From Rhodovarius crocodyli (lineage in GTDB: Bacteria; Pseudomonadota; Alphaproteobacteria; Acetobacterales; Acetobacteraceae), in the NCBI RefSeq assembly GCF_004005855.1, contig NZ_SACL01000010.1:115984-179983 (forward strand): DNA of 64,000 bases. The letters are read 5' to 3'. Within the stretch, counting starts at the first letter, position 1. The number at the start of each line of letters is the position of its first letter. The notes below the pieces were generated by a model that was not told the origin of the DNA, made no database searches, and saw nothing but the letters and a program-made list of their open reading frames with translations. A program made the position numbers and the translations under genes. Below, in pieces: positions 53,352 through 61,552 of the stretch.

Positions 53352-54343
53352 AGCGGCGCGGGCTCAGGCCCTTTGTGCTGCGGCGGTTGTGGCAGGTGGT
53401 GCCGGTGCTGTTCGGCATCGCCGCGCTGAACTTCCTGATCCTGCAGCTCGCGCCCGGCGACGTGGTGGATGTGCTGGCCGGCGAGGCCGGCGCCGCCACC
53501 CCGGAATACATGGCCCAGCTGCGAGCGGCCTTCGGCCTCGACCGGCCGCTGCCGGTGCAGTTCCTGCATTACCTGGGCAATCTGGCGACGCTCGACCTCG
53601 GCTTCTCCTTCAGGCTCAACATGCCGGTGCTGGGGCTGATCATGACGCGGCTGCCGGCCACGCTGCTGCTGATGACCTCCGCGCTGGCGATCGCGGTGGT
53701 GGCGGGCTCGCTGCTCGGCGTGCTGGCCGCCACGCGCGTCGGCAGCTGGGCGGATACCGCGCTGTCCTGGTTCGTGCTGCTGACCTATGCGGTGCCCACC
53801 TTCTGGCTCGGGCTGATGGCCATCGTGCTGTTCTCGGCCGGGCTGGGATGGCTGCCATCGGGCGGGATGTACACGGTGGGCGCGGGGCATGGTGCCCTGG
53901 CCATGATCGGCGATGTGGCGCTGCATCTGATCCTGCCAGCAGTGACCCTCTCCACCTTCTACATGGCTGTCTATGCCCGGCTGGTGCGCAGCTCCATGCT
54001 GGAGCTGTACGGCGCCGACTTCATCCGCACCGCCCGTGCCAAGGGGGCGGGCGAATGGCGCATCACCCTGGTGCATGCCTTCCGCAACGCGCTGCTGCCG
54101 ATGGTGACCATGCTGGCCTATCAATCCGCCTCGCTGCTCAGCGGCGCGGTCCTGGTGGAGACGGTGTTCTCCTGGCCCGGCCTCGGCCGCCTGGCCTATG
54201 AGGCGATCCGCACCCGTGACCTCAACCTGCTGCTCGGCATCCTGTTCTTCAGCTCCGTCGTGGTGGTGCTGGTCAACCTGCTGGTCGACCTTCTGTATGT
54301 GCTCATCGACCCGCGCGTCGACCCGGCCGGGAGGCGCGCCTGA
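53348..54343 (+). CDS. Peptide/nickel-type ABC transporter permease (DppB-like)
   Basis: A 331-residue permease: FVLRRLWQVVPVLFGIAALNFLILQLAPGDVVDVLAGEAG at the N-terminus, six helices, and the coupling loop ARAKGAGEWRITLVHAFRNALLP. Standard DppB. Coupled on both sides (ATGA before, TGATG after). Confidence 0.94.
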   Translation: MKRRGLRPFVLRRLWQVVPVLFGIAALNFLILQLAPGDVVDVLAGEAGAATPEYMAQLRAAFGLDRPLPVQFLHYLGNLATLDLGFSFRLNMPVLGLIMTRLPATLLLMTSALAIAVVAGSLLGVLAATRVGSWADTALSWFVLLTYAVPTFWLGLMAIVLFSAGLGWLPSGGMYTVGAGHGALAMIGDVALHLILPAVTLSTFYMAVYARLVRSSMLELYGADFIRTARAKGAGEWRITLVHAFRNALLPMVTMLAYQSASLLSGAVLVETVFSWPGLGRLAYEAIRTRDLNLLLGILFFSSVVVVLVNLLVDLLYVLIDPRVDPAGRRA

Positions 54344-55191
54344 TGTCGGCCTCGGCGCAGCCCGGCCTGTTGTGGCGGCTTTCGGTCAACCGGTCGGCGG
54401 CCGGGGGCGCGGTGCTGCTGGCGCTGATCCTGGCGCTGGCCATCATCGGCCCGCTGCTGTGGCCGGGCGACCCGTGGGAGATGGCGGCCCCGCCCATGCT
54501 GTGGCCGGGCGAGGACATGGCCAACCCGCTCGGCACCGACGTGATGGGGCGCGACCTCGCGGCCGGGCTGGTATCCGGCGCGCGGGTATCGCTGATGATT
54601 GGGCTGGTCAGCACGCTGATCGCGGCGGGCATCGGCACGCTGTTCGGCGCGCTGGGTGGCTTCTATGGCGGCAGCGTGGACGCGGTGCTGATGCGCGTGA
54701 CGGAGCTTTTCCAGACAGTGCCGAGCTTCGTGCTGGCCGTGGTGCTGGTGGCGGTGTTCCGGCCCTCGGTCGCGACCGCCGTGCTGGCCATCGGCATCGT
54801 CTCCTGGCCGGCTACCGCGCGGCTGGTGCGCGCGCAATTCCTGCTGCTGCGGGAACGCGAATTCGTCCTGGCCGGGGAGACCATCGGCATGGGCACGCCG
54901 CGCCTGATCCTGACGCAGATCTTGCCCAACGCCCTGCCACCGGTCATCGCCATGTCCACGCTCACCATCGCCCACGCGATCCAGACCGAGGCGGCGCTGT
55001 CCTTCCTCGGCCTGGGCGACCCCAATGTCATGAGCTGGGGCACCATTATCGGCGGCGGGCGGGAGCAGCTGGCCGAGGCCTGGTATGTCTGCGGCCTGCC
55101 GGGCATCGCGGTCGTGGTCACGGTGCTGGCCTTCAACCTGCTGGGCGAAGGGCTGAACGACGCCCTGAACCCGCATTTGCAACGGCGCTGA
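54343..55191 (+). CDS. Peptide/nickel-type ABC transporter permease (DppC-like)
   Basis: A 282-residue permease with NPLGTDVMGRDLAAGLVSGARVSL, the coupling loop AGETIGMGTPRLILTQILPNALPP and SFLGLGDPNVMSWGTII. Standard DppC. Overlaps the DppB-like gene by one base and is followed two bases later by the ATPase gene. Confidence 0.94.
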   Translation: MSASAQPGLLWRLSVNRSAAGGAVLLALILALAIIGPLLWPGDPWEMAAPPMLWPGEDMANPLGTDVMGRDLAAGLVSGARVSLMIGLVSTLIAAGIGTLFGALGGFYGGSVDAVLMRVTELFQTVPSFVLAVVLVAVFRPSVATAVLAIGIVSWPATARLVRAQFLLLREREFVLAGETIGMGTPRLILTQILPNALPPVIAMSTLTIAHAIQTEAALSFLGLGDPNVMSWGTIIGGGREQLAEAWYVCGLPGIAVVVTVLAFNLLGEGLNDALNPHLQRR

Positions 55192-55193
55192 CC

Positions 55194-56177
55194 ATGGCCC
55201 TGCTCGATATCCGCGGGTTGCAAACCTGGTTCGATACCCGCGCCGGGACGGTAAAGGCCGTGAATGGCGTGAACCTCTCCATCCAGCCCGGCGAAACGCT
55301 GGCGCTGGTGGGAGAGAGCGGCAGCGGCAAATCCGTCACCGCCTATTCCGTGCTGCGGCTGATCGAGGCGGCGGGCGGGCGCATCGCGGGCGGCGAGGTG
55401 CTGTTCAAGGGCACCGACCTGCTGAAGCTCGATGCGGCCGGGATCCGCGCCGTGCGCGGCAACCGCATCGCGATGATCTTCCAGGAACCGCTCTCGGCGC
55501 TGAACCCGGTGCAGAGCATCGGCACCCAGATCGTGGAGGCGCTGCGCCTGCACCGCGACATTGGGCTGCGCGCGGCACGGGAACGCGCGGTGGAGTTGCT
55601 GGAGCTGGTGCGCATGCCATCCCCGCGCGAGCGGGCGGAGGAATTTCCCCATCGCCTCTCGGGTGGCATGCGCCAGCGCGCGATGATCGCCATCGCGCTG
55701 GCCTGCGAGCCGGAACTGCTGATCGCGGACGAACCCACCACCGCGCTGGACGTGACCACCCAGGCGCAGATCCTGGCCCTGCTGCGCGAATTGCAGCAGC
55801 GGCTGGGCATGGCGATGCTGCTGATCACCCATGATCTGGGCGTGGTGGCCGAGATCGCGGACCGCGTGGCGGTGATGTACGCCGGCCGGGTGGTGGAGGA
55901 AGGCGCGGTAGGCGCGCTGTTCGACCGCCCGGCCCACCCTTACACGCGCGGCCTGCTGGACGCGGTGCGGATTGAGGCACTGCCGCCCGGCAGCCGCCTG
56001 CCGGAGATCCCGGGCATCGTGCCCTCGCTGCTCGACCTGCCGCCCGGTTGCGCCTTCGCGCCGCGCTGCGGCCGGGCCAGCGCCATCTGCCAGGCCGAGC
56101 TGCCGGCGCTGCGGGCCATCGGCGTCGGCCGCCGCCATGCCTGCTGCCACCCGCATCTGGAGCCCGTGCCGGCATGA
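55194..56177 (+). CDS. Peptide/nickel-type ABC transporter ATP-binding protein (DppD-like)
   Basis: A 327-residue ATPase: Walker A GESGSGKS at 40-47, signature [17 protein letters not shown], Walker [13 protein letters not shown], and the C-terminal oligopeptide-transporter cysteine region ([18 protein letters not shown]). ATG 55194 starts the conserved [10 protein letters not shown] strand; earlier frame extension is not similar. Overlaps the DppF-like gene as ATGA. Confidence 0.94.
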   Translation: MALLDIRGLQTWFDTRAGTVKAVNGVNLSIQPGETLALVGESGSGKSVTAYSVLRLIEAAGGRIAGGEVLFKGTDLLKLDAAGIRAVRGNRIAMIFQEPLSALNPVQSIGTQIVEALRLHRDIGLRAARERAVELLELVRMPSPRERAEEFPHRLSGGMRQRAMIAIALACEPELLIADEPTTALDVTTQAQILALLRELQQRLGMAMLLITHDLGVVAEIADRVAVMYAGRVVEEGAVGALFDRPAHPYTRGLLDAVRIEALPPGSRLPEIPGIVPSLLDLPPGCAFAPRCGRASAICQAELPALRAIGVGRRHACCHPHLEPVPA

Positions 56178-57097
56178 GCGCCCCCTTGCTCGAGTTGCGC
56201 GGGCTGGTGAAGCATTTTCCGGCGGGTGCGGGCACCGTGCGCGCCGTCGACGACGTCAGCCTGCATGTCGCCCCCGGCGAGACCCTCGGCCTGGTGGGCG
56301 AGAGCGGCTGCGGCAAGTCCACCATCGCACGGCTGGTGATGCGCATTTACCAGCCCAGCGCCGGCAGCATCCTGTTCGATGGCGCAGAGCTGGCCCGCGC
56401 AGACCGCGCGCGGATGCAGATGGTGTTCCAGGACCCCTTCGCCTCGTTGAACCCGCGCGAGACCATCGGGCGCATCCTGGAACAGCCCTTGCTGGTGCAT
56501 CGGCGCGGCGATGCCGCCGAGCGGCGGGACCGCGTGGCCGCGCTGCTGCAACGGGTGGGCCTGCGGCCGGAACTGGCGCAGCGCTACCCGCATGAGCTGT
56601 CGGGCGGGCAGCGCCAGCGCGTCGGTATCGCCCGCGCGCTGATCCTGCACCCCGCCATGATCGTCTGCGACGAGGCGGTCTCGGCGCTGGATGTCTCAGT
56701 GCGCGCCCAGGTGCTGAACCTGCTGCTGGAATTGCGGGAGGAATTGGGCCTCACCGCGCTGTTCATCTCCCATGACCTGGCGGTGGTGCGGCACATGTCG
56801 GACCGGGTGGCGGTGATGTATCTGGGCCAGCTGGTGGAGCAGGCCGACCGCGACAGCCTGTGGCACGCCCCGCGCCATCCCTACACGCGCGCCCTGATCG
56901 CGGCCGCGCCGCGTCTCGACCCCTCGGCCGCCCGCACGCCCCGCGCCTTGCTGCAAGGCGACCTGCCGAGCCCGATCGACCCGCCACCCGGCTGCCGCTT
57001 CCACCCGCGCTGCCCCCTGGCCCAGCCGCGCTGCCGGCAGGAGGCACCGGCGCTACGGCAGGTCGGTGCCGCCCAGGTCGCCTGCCATTTCGCCTGA
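56174..57097 (+). CDS. Peptide/nickel-type ABC transporter ATP-binding protein (DppF-like)
   Basis: A 307-residue ATPase with Walker [10 protein letters not shown] at 42-50, [29 protein letters not shown] as Walker B (Ala in place of the usual Pro after Glu, a common DppF variant) and the C-terminal cysteine-rich [17 protein letters not shown] region. Completes the importer 51768-57097 and is followed 13 bases later by an SsuD-like monooxygenase. Confidence 0.94.
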   Translation: MSAPLLELRGLVKHFPAGAGTVRAVDDVSLHVAPGETLGLVGESGCGKSTIARLVMRIYQPSAGSILFDGAELARADRARMQMVFQDPFASLNPRETIGRILEQPLLVHRRGDAAERRDRVAALLQRVGLRPELAQRYPHELSGGQRQRVGIARALILHPAMIVCDEAVSALDVSVRAQVLNLLLELREELGLTALFISHDLAVVRHMSDRVAVMYLGQLVEQADRDSLWHAPRHPYTRALIAAAPRLDPSAARTPRALLQGDLPSPIDPPPGCRFHPRCPLAQPRCRQEAPALRQVGAAQVACHFA

Positions 57098-57110
57098 AAG
57101 GAGCATCACC

Positions 57111-58226
57111 ATGAGCGTCGAATTCATCGGCTATGTCGGCCATTTCAATTCCTCGGAGAGCGTGCGCCGCACCGGCCCGGCCGTGGACGTCACGCATATC
57201 GAGGCGGTGGCGAAGGCGCATGAGTATGTCGGCTTCGACCGCGCGCTCGTCGCCTTTCATTCCAACTCGGCGGAAAGCATCCTGATCGGGCAGCACGTCG
57301 CCCATGTCACTGAGCGGCTGGGGCTGATGATCGCCCATCGGCCGGGCTTCACCGCGCCCACCCTGGCGGCCCGGCAACTGGCCACGCTGGACCAGTTCAC
57401 GCGCGGGCGGGTGGCGGTGCACATCATCTCGGGCGGCGACGACGCCGAGCTGGCGCAGGACGGCGACCACCTGACCAAGGATGAGCGCTACGCCCGCACC
57501 GGCGAGTATCTGGACGTGGTCCGGCAGGAATGGGGCTCGACGGCTCCCTTCGACTATGAGGGGCGCTACTACCGTGTCACCCGTGGCTATGGGGATGTGA
57601 AGCCCTATCGGCCGGAAGGCATTCCGGTGTTCTTCGGCGGGGCCTCGGACGCCGCCATTCCGGTGGCCGGCAAGCATGCCGATGTCTATGCGCTGTGGGG
57701 CGAAACCTACGACCAGGTGCGCGAGCTGGTGGCGCGCGTGCGGACAGCGGCCGCGCCGCATGGCCGCAACCCGCGCTTCAGCCTGTCGTTGCGTCCCGTC
57801 ATCGCGGATACCGAGGAGAAGGCCTGGGCCAAGGCGGATGACATCCTGGCCCGGGCCCGCGCGCTGCGGTCTGCCGGCGGTACCGGGCGCTCGCCCAACA
57901 ATGTCCGTGCCCAGCGTGGCGACACGCCGCCGCCCAATGAAGGCTCGCGCCGGTTGCTGGCCGCCGCCGCGCAGGGCGCACGGGTGGATAAGCGGTTGTG
58001 GACAGGGATCGCGGCGCTGACCGGCGCCTCGGGCAACTCCACCGGGCTGGTGGGAACCCCGGACCAGGTGGCGGATGCGATGCTCGACTACTACGACCTC
58101 GGCATCGATACCTTCCTGATCCGGGGCTTCGATCCGCTGATCGACGCCATCGAGTACGGGCGGGAGCTGCTGCCGCGCGTCCGGGAACTCGTCGCCGCGC
58201 GGCAGGCTGGCCGGTCGGCGGCTTGA
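57111..58226 (+). CDS. LLM-class flavin-dependent monooxygenase, SsuD (alkanesulfonate) type
   Basis: A 371-residue luciferase-like monooxygenase closer to SsuD than to the NtaA/DszA type: EFIGYVGHFNSSES, FDRALVAFHSNSAES, LGLMIAHRPGFTAPTLAARQLATLDQFTRGRVAVHIISGG, AQDGDHLTKDERYARTGEYLDVVRQEW, YRPEGIPVFFGGASDAAI and the VGTPDQVADAMLDYYDLGIDTFLIRGFDP end. SsuD enzymes release sulfite from alkanesulfonates with FMNH2 and oxygen. ATG 57111 has AAAGGAG eight bases upstream. Last gene of the plus-strand array. A flavin reductase (SsuE) is missing. Confidence 0.92.
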   Translation: MSVEFIGYVGHFNSSESVRRTGPAVDVTHIEAVAKAHEYVGFDRALVAFHSNSAESILIGQHVAHVTERLGLMIAHRPGFTAPTLAARQLATLDQFTRGRVAVHIISGGDDAELAQDGDHLTKDERYARTGEYLDVVRQEWGSTAPFDYEGRYYRVTRGYGDVKPYRPEGIPVFFGGASDAAIPVAGKHADVYALWGETYDQVRELVARVRTAAAPHGRNPRFSLSLRPVIADTEEKAWAKADDILARARALRSAGGTGRSPNNVRAQRGDTPPPNEGSRRLLAAAAQGARVDKRLWTGIAALTGASGNSTGLVGTPDQVADAMLDYYDLGIDTFLIRGFDPLIDAIEYGRELLPRVRELVAARQAGRSAA

Positions 58227-58711
58227 GCCTCTGTCGGTCTGGTCGATGCCGGCACCATCCGTTTTTTCCAGGGATGTGCCGGCGGCCTGGCCTGAAGGCC
58301 AGGTGGTGACGAGGGCCGGCGCCTCCGAGTTTACCCTTGGTGCACCGCGAGGGCTAAGTGTCTTGCGTCAGGCTGGTGAGTTAAAACGCACCCGGCCGGC
58401 AGCGAGATGACTGGTGAGTTTTCGAGCGCCTGGCATCCGGTGATTTTGCCGCTCATGAGAGGCGGCGTGGCAAGATACAAGCCCGAAAATAAGGCTGGTC
58501 CCGGCAGGGGCAAAAATTACATCTAGAATTAGTGTTTTTATAAAAACACTTCCAAATGTGATTGTTCGACGATAATCCTGCTTGGCCAACATGGCCATGG
58601 AGGATGATGTGCCCTGCTTATGGAGACCGCACCCGCACGAGCGATGTCGGTAGTGGCCGCCCCCAAGCGACGCATCACGAGCCAAATAGCAATCCTAAAA
58701 CGGGAAATCCC
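58227..58711. other. 485-base intergenic region with hairpins and promoter of the rhodanese gene
   Basis: No gene is convincing here. Near the left end GCCGGCA (58248-58254) and TGCCGGC (58277-58283) form a long-loop repeat, and a tight hairpin with 8-bp arms CCTGGCCT/AGGCCAGG spans 58286-58303; either may end transcription of the preceding array. The right half is AT-rich and carries a promoter with an overlapping palindrome. A structured leader RNA cannot be excluded, but I do not recognise a known sulfur-linked riboswitch. Confidence 0.45.
58517..58550 (+). promoter_or_regulatory. Promoter overlapped by a perfect 20-bp palindrome
   Basis: TTACAT (58517-58522) and TATAAA (58539-58544) are spaced 16 bases. 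The palindrome 58531-58550 has arm AGTGTTTTTA repeated in inverse order with no spacer and covers half of the spacer and the whole -10. This is a textbook position for a dimeric repressor. The gene served is the rhodanese at 58712, 160 bases downstream, then the fused transporter gene. No regulator gene is adjacent. Confidence 0.6.
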
Positions 58712-59683
58712 ATGACCAATCTTCTTCCTTTTGGGCGTCGCGGTATCGCGGCCCTGGCTAGCGGCGTCGCCCTCGCGCAGGCCAGCCGTCCCGCCGCCGC
58801 TCAACCCGCGGCCGCTTCCGGCCCCGCTCAGGCCCTCGTCTCTACCGAGTGGCTGACGGAGAACCTGCGCAATCCGCAGGTCCGGGTCATCGAAGTCAGC
58901 GTGAACCCCGGGCTGTTCGAGCGCGGCCACATTCCCGGCGCCACCAACGTCTCCTGGCACCGCGACCTGGTGGACACGGTGCGCCGCGACATCGCCAGCC
59001 GCGAGCAGATCCAGAACCTGCTGCGCCGTGCCGGCGTGCAGCATGACAGCACGGTGGTGCTGTATGGCGACAACAACAACTGGTTCGCGGCCTGGGGCGC
59101 CTGGGTGCTCGACATCTATGGCGTGCGCGACGTGCGGCTGCTGGATGGCGGGCGCCGCAAGTGGGAGGCCGAGGGCCGTCAGGTCTCTAACCGGCCCGTT
59201 ACCCATCAGGCCACGACGCTGGAGCTTCCGGCCCAGCCCAATCTCGCCTTGCGGGCGCGGCTGGCGGACGTGGTGCCCGTGGCCCAGAACCGCGCGCAGG
59301 AGGTGCGCCTGCTGGACATCCGCAGCCCCGATGAGTTCAGCGGCAAGATTTTCGCGCCGCCGGGCTTCCAGGAACTCGCGATCCGCGCGGGCCATATTCC
59401 GGGCGCGGTGAACGTGCCCTGGGCCCAGGCCGTGCGGCCGGACGGCACCTTCAAGAGCGTGGACGAGCTTCGCGCGCTCTACGCCAATGTCGGCATCGAC
59501 GGCAGCCGCCCGGTCATCGTGTATTGCCGCATCGGCGAGCGCAGCAGCCACAGCTGGTTCGCGCTGAAGCGGCTGCTTGGTTACCAGAACGTGCGCCAGT
59601 ACGATGGTTCCTGGACCGAGTACGGCAATTCGGTCGGCGTGCCGATCGAGAATCCCGCCGGCACGATCTGGGGCGCGACCTGA
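58712..59683 (+). CDS. Exported thiosulfate/3-mercaptopyruvate sulfurtransferase (double rhodanese)
   Basis: A 323-residue protein with a signal peptide (residues about 1-30, ending RPAAAQ) and two rhodanese domains. The N-terminal inactive one runs about 40-160 (GHIPGATNVSWHRDL; Asp120 where the cysteine would be). The C-terminal catalytic one runs about 185-320 with Cys272 in YCRIGERSSHSWF, the CRIGER-type active loop. It would move sulfane sulfur in the periplasm. ATG 58712 starts the signal peptide. The next gene begins within 10 bases and includes a YeeE-type thiosulfate transporter part; periplasmic rhodanese beside YeeE is a recurrent arrangement. Confidence 0.92.
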   Translation: MTNLLPFGRRGIAALASGVALAQASRPAAAQPAAASGPAQALVSTEWLTENLRNPQVRVIEVSVNPGLFERGHIPGATNVSWHRDLVDTVRRDIASREQIQNLLRRAGVQHDSTVVLYGDNNNWFAAWGAWVLDIYGVRDVRLLDGGRRKWEAEGRQVSNRPVTHQATTLELPAQPNLALRARLADVVPVAQNRAQEVRLLDIRSPDEFSGKIFAPPGFQELAIRAGHIPGAVNVPWAQAVRPDGTFKSVDELRALYANVGIDGSRPVIVYCRIGERSSHSWFALKRLLGYQNVRQYDGSWTEYGNSVGVPIENPAGTIWGAT

Positions 59684-59691
59684 GCATTTCC

Positions 59692-61551
59692 TTGAACGGG
59701 GCGGGGGCGGCGGCCGGTGCCGCCGGCCTCGCCGCCTTGTGGTGGGCGGCGGCGTCCGACCGGGCGCTGCTGTTCGCGCTGGTTCTGGGTGCCGCCTTCG
59801 GCTTCGTGCTGCAACGCAGCCGCTTCTGCTTCCTGTGCATCACGCGCGATGCCGTGCGTGGCGGAGACCCACGAGGGTTGCTGGGGGTGCTGACGGCACT
59901 TGCGGTCGGCACGCTGGGCTATGCCGTGGTGTTCGGGTCCTGGCTGCCGGTGCCCATGCGGCCCGGCTTGCCGCCGGATGCGCATATCGGCCCGGTATCC
60001 TGGGTGCTGGTGCTGGCGGGCGTGGCGTTCGGCCTGGGCATGACCCTGTCGGGTTCCTGCGTCTCCGGCCACCTCTACCGGCTGGGCGAGGGATCGGTCA
60101 GGGCGCCCATCGCGCTGATGGGCACGGCGGTCGGTTTCCTGCTGGGCTTCATAAGCTGGCCGTTCCTGTATGAGGCGGGAATACGCGGCGCGCCTGTGGT
60201 GTGGCTGCCGCATTGGCTCGGCTATGCCGGCACCATCCTGGTCAGCCTGGCGGTGCTGGGCTTGCTGGCGCTGCCGCTGCTGCGCCGCCTGCCGGCGGGT
60301 GCCGCCGCATCGGGGCCTTTGGGCTTGCGCGATGTGCTGCGCCGCCTGTTCCGACACCGCTGGCCGGGCTGGCTGGGTGGCATGGGGGTGGGGTCGATCG
60401 GCGCTGTCGCCTATTTGCGCACGGAGCCGCTGGGCGTGACCGCCGCGATCGGCGGTGTTGCCCGCGCTGCGGGCGATGCGCTGGCGCTGGGCTCCGGCCA
60501 GGCCGCTTCGGCCTTCTCCGTGCTGGCGATCGCGCAGGCGGGGGACAACATCGTCTCCTCGACCGATCTGTATGGCGGGACCTGGAACCTGTTCGCCAAC
60601 ACGCTGCGGCGGCAGGGGATTGAGGTGCGCTTCGTGGACCCGGCCGACCCGGAGGCTTTCGCCCGCGCCACCGATACCCGCACGCGCGCCTATTACGGCG
60701 AGACGCTGCCCAACCCGAAACTGGCGGTGTTTCCGATCGCGGAGGTGGCGGCGATCGGCTGCAGCTTCGGCGTGCCGCTGATCCTGGACAACACCGCGGC
60801 GCCCTTCCTGGCACGGCCGCTGGAGCATGGTGCCGCCATCGTCGTCTATTCGCTGACGAAGTATCTGGGCGGCCACGGCACTTCCATCGGAGGGGCCATC
60901 ATCGATGGCGGGAACTTCGACTGGACTGCCCACCCAGACCGCCATCCGCTGCTGACCCAACCTGACCCGAGCTATCACGGTGTGATCTGGACCGAGGCGG
61001 CACCGAAGCTTGGCGTCGCGCCCTATGTCGCCGCTGCCCGCAGTTCGGTGCAGCGCGACCTCGGCGCGTCGCTGTCGCCGTTCAACGCCTTCCAGATTCT
61101 CCAGGGCATCGAGACGCTGCCCCTGCGGATCCAGAAGCACTCCGTGAACGCTGAAGCCGTGGCTCGCTGGCTCGCCCTGCAACCGGAAGTCCTGCGGGTC
61201 ATCCATCCCTCCCAGCAATCGGGTGAGGTTCGGGTACGGGCAGATCGCTATCTGTCTGGCGGCTACGGCGGGCTGGTGGGGGCGGAACTGCGTGGCGGGG
61301 CGAGGGATGGAGCTCGGCTGATCGATGCGCTGAAGCTCTTTTACCACGTGGCCAATATCGGCGATGCGCGCAGCCTGGCGATCCATCCGGCCAGCACCAC
61401 CCATGGCCAGTTGTCGCAGGATGAGCAAGCGGCGACAGGCGTCAGTGCGGGCTATGTGCGTTTCTCCATCGGCCTCGAGCATATCGACGACATCATCGAG
61501 GATCTCGAACAGGCCTTCGCCACCCTGGCCCTGCCGCTGGCGGCCGAGTGA
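59692..61551 (+). CDS. In-frame fusion: N-terminal half of YeeE/YedE transporter joined to MetY-type PLP enzyme
   Basis: One uninterrupted frame of about 619 codons. Residues 1-265 are the front part of a YeeE/YedE (TsuA-like) thiosulfate-type transporter: FGFVLQRSRFCFLCITRD, FGLGMTLSGSCVSGHLYRLGEG, and TAAIGGVARAAGD, where the family continues for well over 100 more residues that are missing. From about residue 266 the sequence is O-acetylhomoserine sulfhydrylase-like: GSGQAASAFSVLAIAQAGDNIVSSTDLYGGTWNLF, LDNTAAPFL, and PLP lysine Lys390 in YSLTKYLGGHGT. The MetY N-terminus, including its YxRxxNPT phosphate-binding motif, is absent. Start uncertain: TTG 59692 is the best candidate. Probably the scar of a deletion that fused two genes, so function is doubtful. 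Confidence 0.8.
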   Translation: MNGAGAAAGAAGLAALWWAAASDRALLFALVLGAAFGFVLQRSRFCFLCITRDAVRGGDPRGLLGVLTALAVGTLGYAVVFGSWLPVPMRPGLPPDAHIGPVSWVLVLAGVAFGLGMTLSGSCVSGHLYRLGEGSVRAPIALMGTAVGFLLGFISWPFLYEAGIRGAPVVWLPHWLGYAGTILVSLAVLGLLALPLLRRLPAGAAASGPLGLRDVLRRLFRHRWPGWLGGMGVGSIGAVAYLRTEPLGVTAAIGGVARAAGDALALGSGQAASAFSVLAIAQAGDNIVSSTDLYGGTWNLFANTLRRQGIEVRFVDPADPEAFARATDTRTRAYYGETLPNPKLAVFPIAEVAAIGCSFGVPLILDNTAAPFLARPLEHGAAIVVYSLTKYLGGHGTSIGGAIIDGGNFDWTAHPDRHPLLTQPDPSYHGVIWTEAAPKLGVAPYVAAARSSVQRDLGASLSPFNAFQILQGIETLPLRIQKHSVNAEAVARWLALQPEVLRVIHPSQQSGEVRVRADRYLSGGYGGLVGAELRGGARDGARLIDALKLFYHVANIGDARSLAIHPASTTHGQLSQDEQAATGVSAGYVRFSIGLEHIDDIIEDLEQAFATLALPLAAE

Positions 61552-61552
61552 C

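Noticed and set aside
58304..58530. Possible SAM-type riboswitch before the rhodanese gene
   Set aside because: No match to the conserved core of SAM-II or SAM-V that I can recognise, and the gene start is far from any strong stem with an exposed ribosome site.
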